Positions 1 through 6,005 of a stretch of DNA of 9,336 nucleotides are shown one piece after another. Position numbers and translations under genes: made by a program. The stretch lies in NCBI GenBank assembly GCA_900768425.1, contig CAAGCR010000005.1, forward strand, positions 1-9,336, in the 5' to 3' direction. The notes beneath the pieces were generated by a model. That model saw only the letters and a list, made by a program, of their open reading frames with translations, was not told the origin of the DNA and did no database searches. Source of the stretch: Clostridia bacterium. GTDB lineage: Bacteria; Bacillota; Clostridia; Christensenellales; UBA1242. How positions within the stretch are numbered: position 1 is the first letter of the stretch; each line of letters opens with the position of its first letter.

Positions 1-525
1 GTTGCATAACACGAATAGCCTTATTCGGTTTTAGTTCCCTATTAAATTTTGGTATGGTATAATAGCGTAGCATTTGCGCCATCTATTTGTGAAGTTTTAG
101 TTCCCTATTAAATTTTGGTATGGTATAATCAAAAAGAAAGTGGACAAAGTGCTATTATTGTTTTAGTTCCCTATTAAATTTTGGTATGGTATAATTAAGT
201 GTTTAAAGTCGGGATGTTGTTTAACGTTTTAGTTCCCTATTAAATTTTGGTATGGTATAATTGGCAGTTCTAGCTGTAACGGTTCGTGGATGTTTTAGTT
301 CCCTATTAAATTTTGGTATGGTATAATAAAAATAACGCGGTTAAAAGTGACGATATTGTTTTAGTTCCCTATTAAATTTTGGTATGGTATAATAAAGACA
401 TTAAAATGGCATATATAACATCAGTTTTAGTTCCCTATTAAATTTTGGTATGGTATAATTGTATCAGCACACAATTAACTATCATATATGTTTTAGTTCC
501 CTATTAAATTTTGGTATGGTATAAT
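1..525 (+). CRISPR. Type II-C CRISPR array, 8 identical repeats, left end cut by the window
   Basis: Eight identical 36-bp repeats start at 28, 94, 160, 226, 292, 358, 424 and 490, a strict 66-bp period. Each begins GTTTTAGTTCCCT and ends GGTATGGTATAAT. Seven complete 30-bp spacers lie between them. Positions 1-27 are most of another spacer, so the array continues leftward outside the window. The GTTTTAG start resembles the repeats of type II systems such as Campylobacter jejuni. It sets the crRNA orientation (guide, then GUUUUAG) on the + strand, and the anti-repeat at 5395-5430 confirms this. All repeats are perfect, with no degenerate terminal unit, which suggests a recently active array. 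The spacers differ from one another, and I found no full-length match to any of them elsewhere in the window. Their targets are unknown. Transcription runs toward the convergent cas operon and stops at the terminator at 534-583. Confidence 0.98.
28..525 (+). promoter_or_regulatory. Repeat-internal extended -10 promoters, one per repeat
   Basis: The last nine bases of every repeat are TGGTATAAT, a TGN motif plus a consensus -10 hexamer. The -10 boxes are at 58-63, 124-129, 190-195, 256-261, 322-327, 388-393, 454-459 and 520-525. Seventeen bases upstream, repeat positions 8-13 (TTCCCT) form only a weak -35, which extended -10 promoters tolerate. Initiation 6-7 nt downstream would fall inside the spacer and leave about 23-24 nt of guide. 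This matches the Neisseria meningitidis and C. jejuni II-C arrays, where repeats are known to carry promoters. The promoter in the last repeat (520-525) would fire into the terminator rather than into a spacer. Activity is inferred. Confidence 0.8.
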
Positions 526-537
526 AGGTTACTAAAA
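525..537 (+). other. 13-nt tracrRNA anti-repeat-like sequence after the last repeat
   Basis: TAGGTTACTAAAA begins at the last base of repeat 8. It is identical to the tracrRNA anti-repeat segment encoded on the - strand at 5396-5408. The match includes the TT that does not pair with the repeat; a perfect complement would read GGGAACT at that place. In a transcript of the last repeat, UUUUAGU (repeat bases 2-8) can pair with ACUAAAA, and CCUAUU (bases 11-16) with AAUAGG. A 2x2 internal loop separates the two stems, imitating the crRNA-tracrRNA duplex within one molecule. It could be a fossil tracrRNA copy or a functional fold-back element. The identity is seen directly; any role is inference. 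Confidence 0.6.
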
Positions 538-583
538 AAAGAGTGGAAAAGTCTTATTTTCCAAGACTTTTCCATTCTTTTTT
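534..583. terminator. Bidirectional Rho-independent terminator between the array and cas2
   Basis: A 15-bp stem (541-555 with 563-577, one G-T position) encloses a 7-nt loop. It is flanked by seven A on the left (534-540) and six T on the right (578-583). It can therefore end the rightward array transcript and also the leftward cas9-cas1-cas2 transcript, which finishes at 636. The rest of the gap to the cas2 stop (584-635) is AT-rich, with no other signal that I can see. Confidence 0.9.
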
Positions 584-635
584 ACGGTAAAAAATCACAT
601 ATTTTTAATTAATATGGTTGAAATTTTTAAAAATT

Positions 636-956
636 TTAAAAAAATGATAATTGCTGAGAATTGTTTTTTTTCTCTTTGTGTTTTATATCTCCTATAATAA
701 TTCGCATAGATGCGTACTGTTTTTCGGTAACAATTAAAGACCTTACCGCTCCATTTTTAGGTACTTTTACTGATACCCTATCTTCGTGAATTCTTGCAGA
801 TTCTATTGTATTACAAATTCTACCATATAAACTAAATTGAATCATATAAAAACCATCTTTTATTAAGAAGTTTCTAAACTGCGTTGCCTCTCTTCTTTGA
901 ACTTTCGTTTTGACAGGCAAATCAAAAAACACTAATACTCTCATAAATTTACTCAT
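636..956 (-). CDS. cas2: CRISPR-associated endoribonuclease-fold protein Cas2 (type II)
   Basis: Cas2 forms the dimeric core of the Cas1-Cas2 integrase that inserts new spacers. The 106-aa product begins MSKFMRVLVFFDLPV; the FFDLP motif with D12 is the hallmark first strand of the Cas2 ferredoxin fold. A family-typical middle (FLIKDGFYMIQFSLYGRIC) and a RSLIVTEKQY strand follow. Length is normal for type II-C Cas2. I chose the ATG at 954-956. It overlaps the cas1 stop by 8 nt (ATGAGTAA), as expected for translational coupling, and gives the usual few residues before MRVLVFFD. An in-frame TTG at 975-977 would add seven residues, and an ATG at 942-944 would remove four. No strong ribosome binding site precedes any of them, so translation probably depends on cas1. 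Last gene of the cas operon, facing the array across the terminator. The C-terminus is lysine-rich, then ends QQLSFF. Confidence 0.95.
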   Translation of the reverse strand: MSKFMRVLVFFDLPVKTKVQRREATQFRNFLIKDGFYMIQFSLYGRICNTIESARIHEDRVSVKVPKNGAVRSLIVTEKQYASMRIIIGDIKHKEKKNNSQQLSFF

Positions 957-1842
957 AACTATGCGTTTGTAACCCAATTATTTCTATTTGTTTTAAAACA
1001 TTTTTATTTTCTCTTAAACATTTAACATACATTTGAACTAATAAATCTATTGCATAAGACACTGGTTGTTTCTGACCATCAATTTTTACATCTATATTTA
1101 TCAAATTATATAATTGCCCTTTTATTTTTGTGGTTAAACTTTCTTCATTTGATAAATTTTGTTTAACATAGTAATCTACTACAGGTCTAAAAATTTCTAT
1201 TAAATCATCAGCCAAATTAAACTGATTTAACCCATTGCTATGAAAAATCCCCATAAAAGGCATTAGTCCATGGCATACTATACTTCGGCAAACAAAACCT
1301 CTAATTATAGAATATCCATAGTTTAAAAACGAATTTATTGCATTATCTTCTCGCCTAATAAAATTTTTACCGAATAACTCTTTGAAATATATTAAACTTG
1401 CCGATGCCTCATTATTAGTTGTATCTCCACTTAATACACTTTGTTTTAAGTCTAATAGTTTATCTTTTCCACCGAAAATATTTAGGACAATATTTTGATT
1501 ATGAATTTTATTTTTTATAATTGACTGCCAAATTTGCTTGATAAGTGGTTTTGAGGCATTCACTTGTAAATTATATTGATTTAAAGTTTGGTAATGTTGG
1601 CAATACGGTAAAACAATTCCACAAGGGGTATGTTCTTTGTCGCATATAAATGTCAATATTCCTTTTTGAGCAAACTGAGATAAAGTGTATGTAGATATTG
1701 TCGTTTCTAAGTTCTCTATCATTATGCTATTAATATCTTCTAACGGATAATCAACTTTTAAGCCATTACTCTCTAAAAACAGTTGGTTATTTTTTACACT
1801 TACATATGCATTTTTTGTAACAAAAATATTAATAAATGCCAT
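949..1842 (-). CDS. cas1: CRISPR-associated integrase Cas1 (type II)
   Basis: Cas1 catalyses spacer integration at the repeat ends as a Cas1-Cas2 complex. The 297-aa protein has an N-terminal beta domain (about 1-80) and a C-terminal helical catalytic domain (about 90-290). The metal-binding residues expected for the family are visible: E145 in NNEASAS, H201 in GIFHSNGLNQFNLADD, and E216 in LIEIFRP. They are spaced as in Streptococcus pyogenes Cas1. Length is normal for type II. The ATG (1840-1842) directly follows the cas9 TAA (1843-1845) with no gap. An AAAGGA-like ribosome binding site lies at 1854-1859, inside the cas9 end, at a longish 11-nt spacing, so coupling to cas9 translation is likely. 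The 3' end overlaps cas2 by 8 nt. It looks intact, so adaptation should be possible. Confidence 0.97.
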   Translation of the reverse strand: MAFINIFVTKNAYVSVKNNQLFLESNGLKVDYPLEDINSIMIENLETTISTYTLSQFAQKGILTFICDKEHTPCGIVLPYCQHYQTLNQYNLQVNASKPLIKQIWQSIIKNKIHNQNIVLNIFGGKDKLLDLKQSVLSGDTTNNEASASLIYFKELFGKNFIRREDNAINSFLNYGYSIIRGFVCRSIVCHGLMPFMGIFHSNGLNQFNLADDLIEIFRPVVDYYVKQNLSNEESLTTKIKGQLYNLINIDVKIDGQKQPVSYAIDLLVQMYVKCLRENKNVLKQIEIIGLQTHSYE

Positions 1843-4800
1843 TTATAATGGTTTCCTTTCTTCCTTATTTGCTTTATAAATATTACCCATAATATCTACA
1901 TAATATTTTTCAATAGATAATAGGTTTTTAACACCACAACTATCTACCCCATAGCAATTATCGTGAGTATTTAGTTTTATTGATGCAACAGAAATACCTG
2001 TACTATTATAGTATAACAAGAATTCATTGTTTGTTATTACATCTGCTTTTAAGGACTTGTCATTTTTAATATTTTTCTTTAATGATATACCTTTAGCACT
2101 TGTAATTTTTACTAAATCATTTTTATATAGGCTAAACTTAAATTTAAACGAATTATCTATGGTTATCCAAGGTTTATTTATAGCAATTAATTTGTTTGGT
2201 AATTTTTTCGCATAAACATCAGCCATATAAACTGGGCATAAGTAATATTGTTTGTCTTTTTCAAAGACATCAACTCTAAACATAGTATCATTTTTTGCAG
2301 CACCATTTGAAGTTTTTACGATGTTTTGACATTTTTCATAAACTTTTACAGTATTGACTTTAGGACCATCTGTTCCATCTTTCCGAGGTTTATAGACAAT
2401 GTTTGGTATTTTGCCTTCTTCTTTTAAATAATTTTTTAATCTTAAATATAGTAGTCTATCATCTTGTGGTCTGTAATAACTTTCAATAGAGCAATCCGGA
2501 TATTTATCATCTTTTAAAGCAATTTTTTCTCTTACATCTACAAGCTTTATTTCTTGAACTTTTTTAGATTTGATTAAATAGCCTGTTTCTTCGTATTCTC
2601 TGGCGCTCATTATTGTTTCTTCGTGAATAGCACCCGTTGTTTTAACGTTTTTCATTTTACTAACAAAAATTGGCTTAATTTTTGATATTTGTTCTTGTGT
2701 ATAACCTATTTTTTGAAGTTCATCTTTTTCTTCTTCTGTAAAATAGAAATTTTCATAACAAGATTTTGTTCTTATTTTTAATTCCTTTAAAAATGTTTCA
2801 TATGGTAAAGGTAATATTCTTGCCAAAAGATTCAGATTTTGTGCTTCATATTCTTGCTTTTCTTGCAAAGTCATTTGCTCGCCCGTTTCACAGTTTACAA
2901 AGACATCATCTTTGTTTTTAAAAATTTCTTTAAACTTATTAAATTTGGTAATTTTTTGAACTTGAGAATCGCTTGCACAAGCAATTATTGTAGCATCTAT
3001 TGCATGATGAATATCGCCATCATCACGCAATTTATTTATTCCCCAACATTTACGCAAATAACTTGTAATTACGCCATTGATGCTTCTTACAGTTTTTCTG
3101 TTTTTATCTTTATTAGAATAGTCTGCCATTTGTAGATTTTTTTGAAATAGATTTAATAGTAATTTTGAGATATATCTAGTATCATTTAAGTTTCTTGATA
3201 TAAAGTCTTTAGACTCCTCTTCGCTGAAATTCTTTTTTAACAAAAGCTTTTGTTTTTCGGTATTTTTTAAGAGAGAAACACGCATAACAAATTCGTGCCA
3301 CTTCTTTTCATCATTACCAAAAAATTCATAAGGAGTTCTATTCCCTTTATTTTGGTTTTCGTATGACAAAACTAACACCTTATTATTATAGCTATCGTTC
3401 ATACTTCTACTGATTGGCAATATATGGTCAATTTGAGTGTAATTTGGTTCAAAAAGTCGGTTTATATCTATTGTTTTACCGCTATACATACATTTTGCTT
3501 CTTGTTCTATATATAGCTTATATTTTAGAATATCTTGTCCTGATGGTTTTGTAATGTTATGTTCTTTTTGTATTTTTTCATATAGTTCTTGATTGGTTGC
3601 CGCATTTTTATCTTGCATTGTTTTTATGTCTTTACGTTCTTTAGGATTTTTGGCAATATCTCTTGCTAGTTCTATACTGATATATTGTGGCGAACCATAT
3701 TCTTTGATAATTTCATTAACTATTCTGATTGTTTGATTAACTGCTCTTTTTACAACATTGTTTGTTACATCTTTTAAAGCTTCTGTAACACTTTCACCTT
3801 TTAGATATTTTGTTTTTGGATGCTCAAAACTTTCATCATCAAAGCCAGCTAATTTGCAGGCTTTATCATACCTTTCTCCTTGTAGTAAAAATGGTGTAAT
3901 CTTTTTCATTGCAACAAAAGATAATGATCCAAATTTATCAAAATTTAATTGTTTAATATTATTTATCTGTTCTTCATTTAAGTTTATTTTATATTCTTCT
4001 ATAAAATTATCAATTTTTTCATTGCTTTTACATAGCGAAAGCATTAAGGCAATGTTATCTATTAATTCAATATCTGTCTTTTCATCGTTTAAAATATTTA
4101 AACTCTTTCTGATAGCATAACTATTTTTCATAGAAACAAACACTGTTTTTTCTGCTTGTTCTTTGACTTCTTCTTCTGTTTTATGCTCTTTCTTTTTTAC
4201 TCTATAATTACATAGATTAAATAATTTATCGGCATCTACATTAAACAAAGACCTTACTTGTTTGTAGGTAATTTCGGACCTAGTTTTTAATTCGTTATAT
4301 AATTGCTCTTTTTGAGATTGGGTTAATGGTTCATCATCGCACTTTAAATTGTTAATTTTTGATAATGCTGTAAAGTATTCAAAAGTATAACTTGCCTTTG
4401 GTGCTCTTTTTTCGCTTGGAATAAAAGTACAATTACCAACCTCAAATGATTCTTTGTGATATGGACTTTGTACTCCCGGACCTTCATCAAAATTTCTTTG
4501 TTTTTCAAATATATATATTACTCTTTCAATAAACTCATCTGTTATTTTTTTATTGCCTAATTGTTGTTGAGTTTTTAATATAGTATTTAGTTCATCTTTT
4601 AAAAGATTTCTAGAAAATGAGTTGCGATAATCTTTATAATGATTTCTAACATTATATGTTATATGTCCGCATATTTCAGTCTTAAAAGATGAGTCTTTGA
4701 AAATCATTTCTCCAACTGTTCTATATCCGTTTTTCCGTAATTTATTTTCATTATCTGAAATTGCTTTTACTAAAACCCCATCTTCTTTAGATGGAGATAA

Positions 4801-5199
4801 TCTTGAACTTTTAAATCCCCTTCTTTTTAAAATGTTTAAAATAATTTTGGCAACTTCTTCATCTTTAACTAAATTGTCTAAAGCATTATATCTTAACTTA
4901 TATATATCTTCATTATTTAACTTTTGTAAATTTGTTACGGCATCTTCACCCAAAGTTCTCTTTATTAAGTTCCTAACTCTTTGCATTCTGAACTCTCTTC
5001 TTCTTTTTCTTCTTCTAATGCCTCGTTTTTCTCTTCTGTCCTTTGCTGTACTTTCACCAGTTTTTGCGACTTCATTTGGATTGAACGTTCTTACTCCAAC
5101 TCGCTCAATCCTTATTGGTTCTCCTGTCTTTGAGTCATTTTCTAGCACCGCATAACCAACGCTTCCAATGCCCACATCTAAACCGATTCTATAAAACAT
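1843..5199 (-). CDS. cas9: RNA-guided DNA endonuclease Cas9, type II-C, 1118 aa
   Basis: Effector nuclease that, with crRNA and tracrRNA, cuts both strands of matching DNA next to a PAM. All catalytic parts are visible. RuvC-I is GLDVGIGSVGYAV with D8. The arginine-rich bridge helix spans about 51-80. RuvC-II is ISIELARD with E510. HNH is IDHILPISR with H592, and N615 in the ENQNKGNRTP segment. RuvC-III is HHAIDATIIA with H732 and D735. The REC lobe lies at about 80-460 and the WED/PAM-interacting part at about 830-1118. Size is close to the compact Staphylococcus aureus and Neisseria enzymes, and the HNH region (NNKVLV, KGNRTP) resembles the S. aureus type. Absence of csn2 and cas4 beside cas1-cas2 supports subtype II-C. 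The start is well supported by AAGGGAG 7 nt upstream (5207-5213) and a promoter at 5232-5260. The PAM cannot be read from the sequence. First gene of cas9-cas1-cas2. Confidence 0.98.
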   Translation of the reverse strand: MFYRIGLDVGIGSVGYAVLENDSKTGEPIRIERVGVRTFNPNEVAKTGESTAKDRREKRGIRRRKRRREFRMQRVRNLIKRTLGEDAVTNLQKLNNEDIYKLRYNALDNLVKDEEVAKIILNILKRRGFKSSRLSPSKEDGVLVKAISDNENKLRKNGYRTVGEMIFKDSSFKTEICGHITYNVRNHYKDYRNSFSRNLLKDELNTILKTQQQLGNKKITDEFIERVIYIFEKQRNFDEGPGVQSPYHKESFEVGNCTFIPSEKRAPKASYTFEYFTALSKINNLKCDDEPLTQSQKEQLYNELKTRSEITYKQVRSLFNVDADKLFNLCNYRVKKKEHKTEEEVKEQAEKTVFVSMKNSYAIRKSLNILNDEKTDIELIDNIALMLSLCKSNEKIDNFIEEYKINLNEEQINNIKQLNFDKFGSLSFVAMKKITPFLLQGERYDKACKLAGFDDESFEHPKTKYLKGESVTEALKDVTNNVVKRAVNQTIRIVNEIIKEYGSPQYISIELARDIAKNPKERKDIKTMQDKNAATNQELYEKIQKEHNITKPSGQDILKYKLYIEQEAKCMYSGKTIDINRLFEPNYTQIDHILPISRSMNDSYNNKVLVLSYENQNKGNRTPYEFFGNDEKKWHEFVMRVSLLKNTEKQKLLLKKNFSEEESKDFISRNLNDTRYISKLLLNLFQKNLQMADYSNKDKNRKTVRSINGVITSYLRKCWGINKLRDDGDIHHAIDATIIACASDSQVQKITKFNKFKEIFKNKDDVFVNCETGEQMTLQEKQEYEAQNLNLLARILPLPYETFLKELKIRTKSCYENFYFTEEEKDELQKIGYTQEQISKIKPIFVSKMKNVKTTGAIHEETIMSAREYEETGYLIKSKKVQEIKLVDVREKIALKDDKYPDCSIESYYRPQDDRLLYLRLKNYLKEEGKIPNIVYKPRKDGTDGPKVNTVKVYEKCQNIVKTSNGAAKNDTMFRVDVFEKDKQYYLCPVYMADVYAKKLPNKLIAINKPWITIDNSFKFKFSLYKNDLVKITSAKGISLKKNIKNDKSLKADVITNNEFLLYYNSTGISVASIKLNTHDNCYGVDSCGVKNLLSIEKYYVDIMGNIYKANKEERKPL

Positions 5200-5206
5200 T
5201 TAATAT

Positions 5207-5213
5207 CTCCCTT
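5207..5213 (-). promoter_or_regulatory. Ribosome binding site of cas9
   Basis: The - strand reads AAGGGAG, 7 nt before the ATG at 5197-5199. It is the clearest Shine-Dalgarno sequence in the window and fixes the cas9 start. Confidence 0.8.
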
Positions 5214-5231
5214 CATCATAAGTATATATTG

Positions 5232-5260
5232 AATATATCATATAATAGAATTATTTCCAA
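5232..5260 (-). promoter_or_regulatory. Predicted cas9 operon promoter
   Basis: On the - strand a -35 TTGGAA (5255-5260, 4/6 consensus) is followed, after exactly 17 bp, by a -10 TATATT (5232-5237, 5/6). The -10 is preceded by TGA, giving an extended -10 (TGATATATT). Initiation near 5225 would leave a leader of about 25 nt containing the ribosome binding site. The -35 lies in the downstream arm, relative to cas9 transcription, of an 8-bp inverted repeat (5254-5261 with 5281-5288). Confidence 0.6.
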
Positions 5261-5321
5261 ATAATTTTTACATTCTTATTTTTGGAAAACATTTTTTCAT
5301 TGCTATTTTTTAACAAAATAT

Positions 5322-5347
5322 AAAAAAAAGTCCGCTATAAAGCGGAC
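5322..5347 (-). terminator. Rho-independent terminator of the tracrRNA
   Basis: A perfect 7-bp GC-rich stem (5330-5336 with 5341-5347) and a 4-nt loop are followed on the - strand by eight T. The stem is also the last hairpin of the tracrRNA. Confidence 0.93.
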
Positions 5348-5394
5348 ACTTACCGAATAGAATAAATCTATCGTTGGTAACTTTCGTTACCGTT

Positions 5395-5430
5395 ATTTTA
5401 GTAACCTACTAAACTTTGGTATGGTATAAG
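5395..5430 (-). repeat. Anti-repeat of the tracrRNA (degenerate CRISPR repeat copy)
   Basis: Read on the + strand this stretch matches the array repeat at 30 of 36 positions without gaps, differing at repeat bases 1, 9, 10, 15, 20 and 36. In the RNA duplex, 1, 15 and 20 become G-U pairs. Only bases 9-10 (an internal loop) and 36 stay unpaired. The change at base 36 turns TATAAT into TATAAG, removing the conserved last T of the -10 box that all array repeats carry. Confidence 0.95.
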
Positions 5431-5440
5431 TTACATATAT

Positions 5441-5469
5441 ATATTAATATAAACACAATTATTTGTCAA
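5441..5469 (-). promoter_or_regulatory. Predicted tracrRNA promoter
   Basis: On the - strand a perfect -35 TTGACA (5464-5469) is followed, after 17 bp, by TAATAT (5441-5446). That hexamer matches 4/6 and keeps the key first, second and last positions. Initiation 6-7 nt downstream falls at about 5434, just before the anti-repeat. The stretch from here to the next gene (5470-5550) is AT-rich with only weak hairpins. I see no convincing terminator for the gene ending at 5551. Confidence 0.75.
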
Positions 5470-5550
5470 AACTTTTTTCATATTTTTTTGTTTTTTTGAA
5501 AAATGCATAAATTTAGTTGTCATTATAGATTTTAATATTAAAAGCAATTT

Positions 5551-5841
5551 TTATTTTTTATTTGGTTTCGGAGCATTTAGTACATAGGCGTTTGCGTTGG
5601 GCGTATCAAAAAATAGTTCAACCAAGATTGTGTCTGTGCCTATTTTACAAATTTGATTATATGGGATAAATAATTGTTGGCTAGGTTTAAATAAACTAAA
5701 ACCATTATTTGATGGCACAACAAAGCCTTTTATTCTTCCGCTTGGCAAATCAAACACAATGTCAATAATGCGACCGAGTTTTTTGCCATCGGTCACATTT
5801 ATAACTTCTTTACACCTTAGTTCTAGAAAAGATGATTCCAT
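5551..5841 (-). CDS. PRC-barrel protein, YlmC/YmxH family
   Basis: A small 96-aa soluble protein made mostly of one PRC-barrel domain (about 5-80). The motif LRCKEVINVTDGKKLGRIIDIVFD, broken here as LRCKEVINVTDG then KKLGRIIDIVFD, is typical of the YlmC/YmxH family. The family is common in spore-forming Firmicutes and is annotated as sporulation-related; its molecular role is poorly known. A GRIKGFVVP strand and an IPYNQICKIGTDTILV strand complete the barrel. No signal peptide or membrane segment is visible. The ATG at 5839-5841 is chosen because MESSFLELR matches the usual family start, although no Shine-Dalgarno sequence precedes it. The gene has its own upstream gap (5842-5912) after the hairpin terminator, so it is probably transcribed separately. 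It is not part of the CRISPR system and gives the best taxonomic hint here. Confidence 0.88.
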   Translation of the reverse strand: MESSFLELRCKEVINVTDGKKLGRIIDIVFDLPSGRIKGFVVPSNNGFSLFKPSQQLFIPYNQICKIGTDTILVELFFDTPNANAYVLNAPKPNKK

Positions 5842-5912
5842 CTTATGGTCTTATATGCGAAAAAATAGAAAAATGTGCTAGAATTAATAACTTTTTTAAG
5901 ATTGCTACAACA

Positions 5913-5977
5913 AAAAAACAAGACTTTATTTTTGTGTATATTAAATTTGATATATACACAAATATGTCTTGTTTTTT
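5913..5977 (-). terminator. Long hairpin terminator downstream of the M60 protease gene
   Basis: The outer stem is 12 bp (5913-5924 with 5966-5977), made of A6-CAAGAC and GTCTTG-T6. After a small internal loop, an inner stem of 11 bp (5931-5941 with 5952-5962) closes a 10-nt loop. On the - strand the stem runs into seven T (5912-5918), so it can stop transcription leaving the gene that ends at 6006. The + strand also ends in T6, so it may work both ways. Confidence 0.8.
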
Positions 5978-6005
5978 GCACTTAATTACTAATATAAATT
6001 TTTTG

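Larger units (their letters stand above)
5322..5434 (-). ncRNA. tracrRNA for the type II-C Cas9
   Basis: Trans-activating crRNA, which pairs with the repeat part of crRNAs and docks it in Cas9. Read on the - strand, it opens with a full-length anti-repeat (5395-5430). Next come hairpin 1, GGUAAC-GAAA-GUUACC (5376-5391), with a GNRA-type loop, and hairpin 2, a 5-6 bp stem at 5356-5372 with an AT-rich loop. A short linker leads to the terminator stem GUCCGCU/AGCGGAC (5330-5347) and eight U (5322-5329). A promoter at 5441-5469 predicts a start near 5434, giving a transcript of about 113 nt. That is similar in size to other II-C tracrRNAs. It lies directly upstream of cas9 on the same strand, but its own terminator makes it a separate unit. 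Ends are predicted, not measured. Confidence 0.92.

Noticed and set aside
584..635. A csn2 or cas4 gene between cas2 and the array
   Set aside because: The gap from the terminator to the cas2 stop is only about 50 bp, so no further adaptation gene fits. This supports II-C rather than II-A or II-B.
957..977. Longer Cas2 starting at TTG 975-977
   Set aside because: It would overlap cas1 by 29 nt, uses a rare start, and adds residues not typical of Cas2. The ATG at 954-956 with an 8-nt overlap is more likely.
2027..5155. Four + strand reading frames (2027-2215, 2839-3135, 3758-4120, 4697-5155)
   Set aside because: All lie inside cas9 on the opposite strand, show no recognisable domain, and have phenylalanine/leucine/serine-rich composition typical of antisense frames of an AT-rich, lysine-rich gene.
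5431..5469. A long tracrRNA form with a built-in guide against the cas9 promoter, as in S. pyogenes
   Set aside because: The only clear promoter starts the RNA within a few bases of the anti-repeat, leaving no room for a guide sequence. I saw no match to the cas9 promoter.
5842..5912. Promoter for the PRC-barrel gene, including a possible sporulation-sigma type (CATATAAG near 5850)
   Set aside because: Several AT-rich hexamers could serve, but no -35/-10 pair stands out, so no promoter was annotated.
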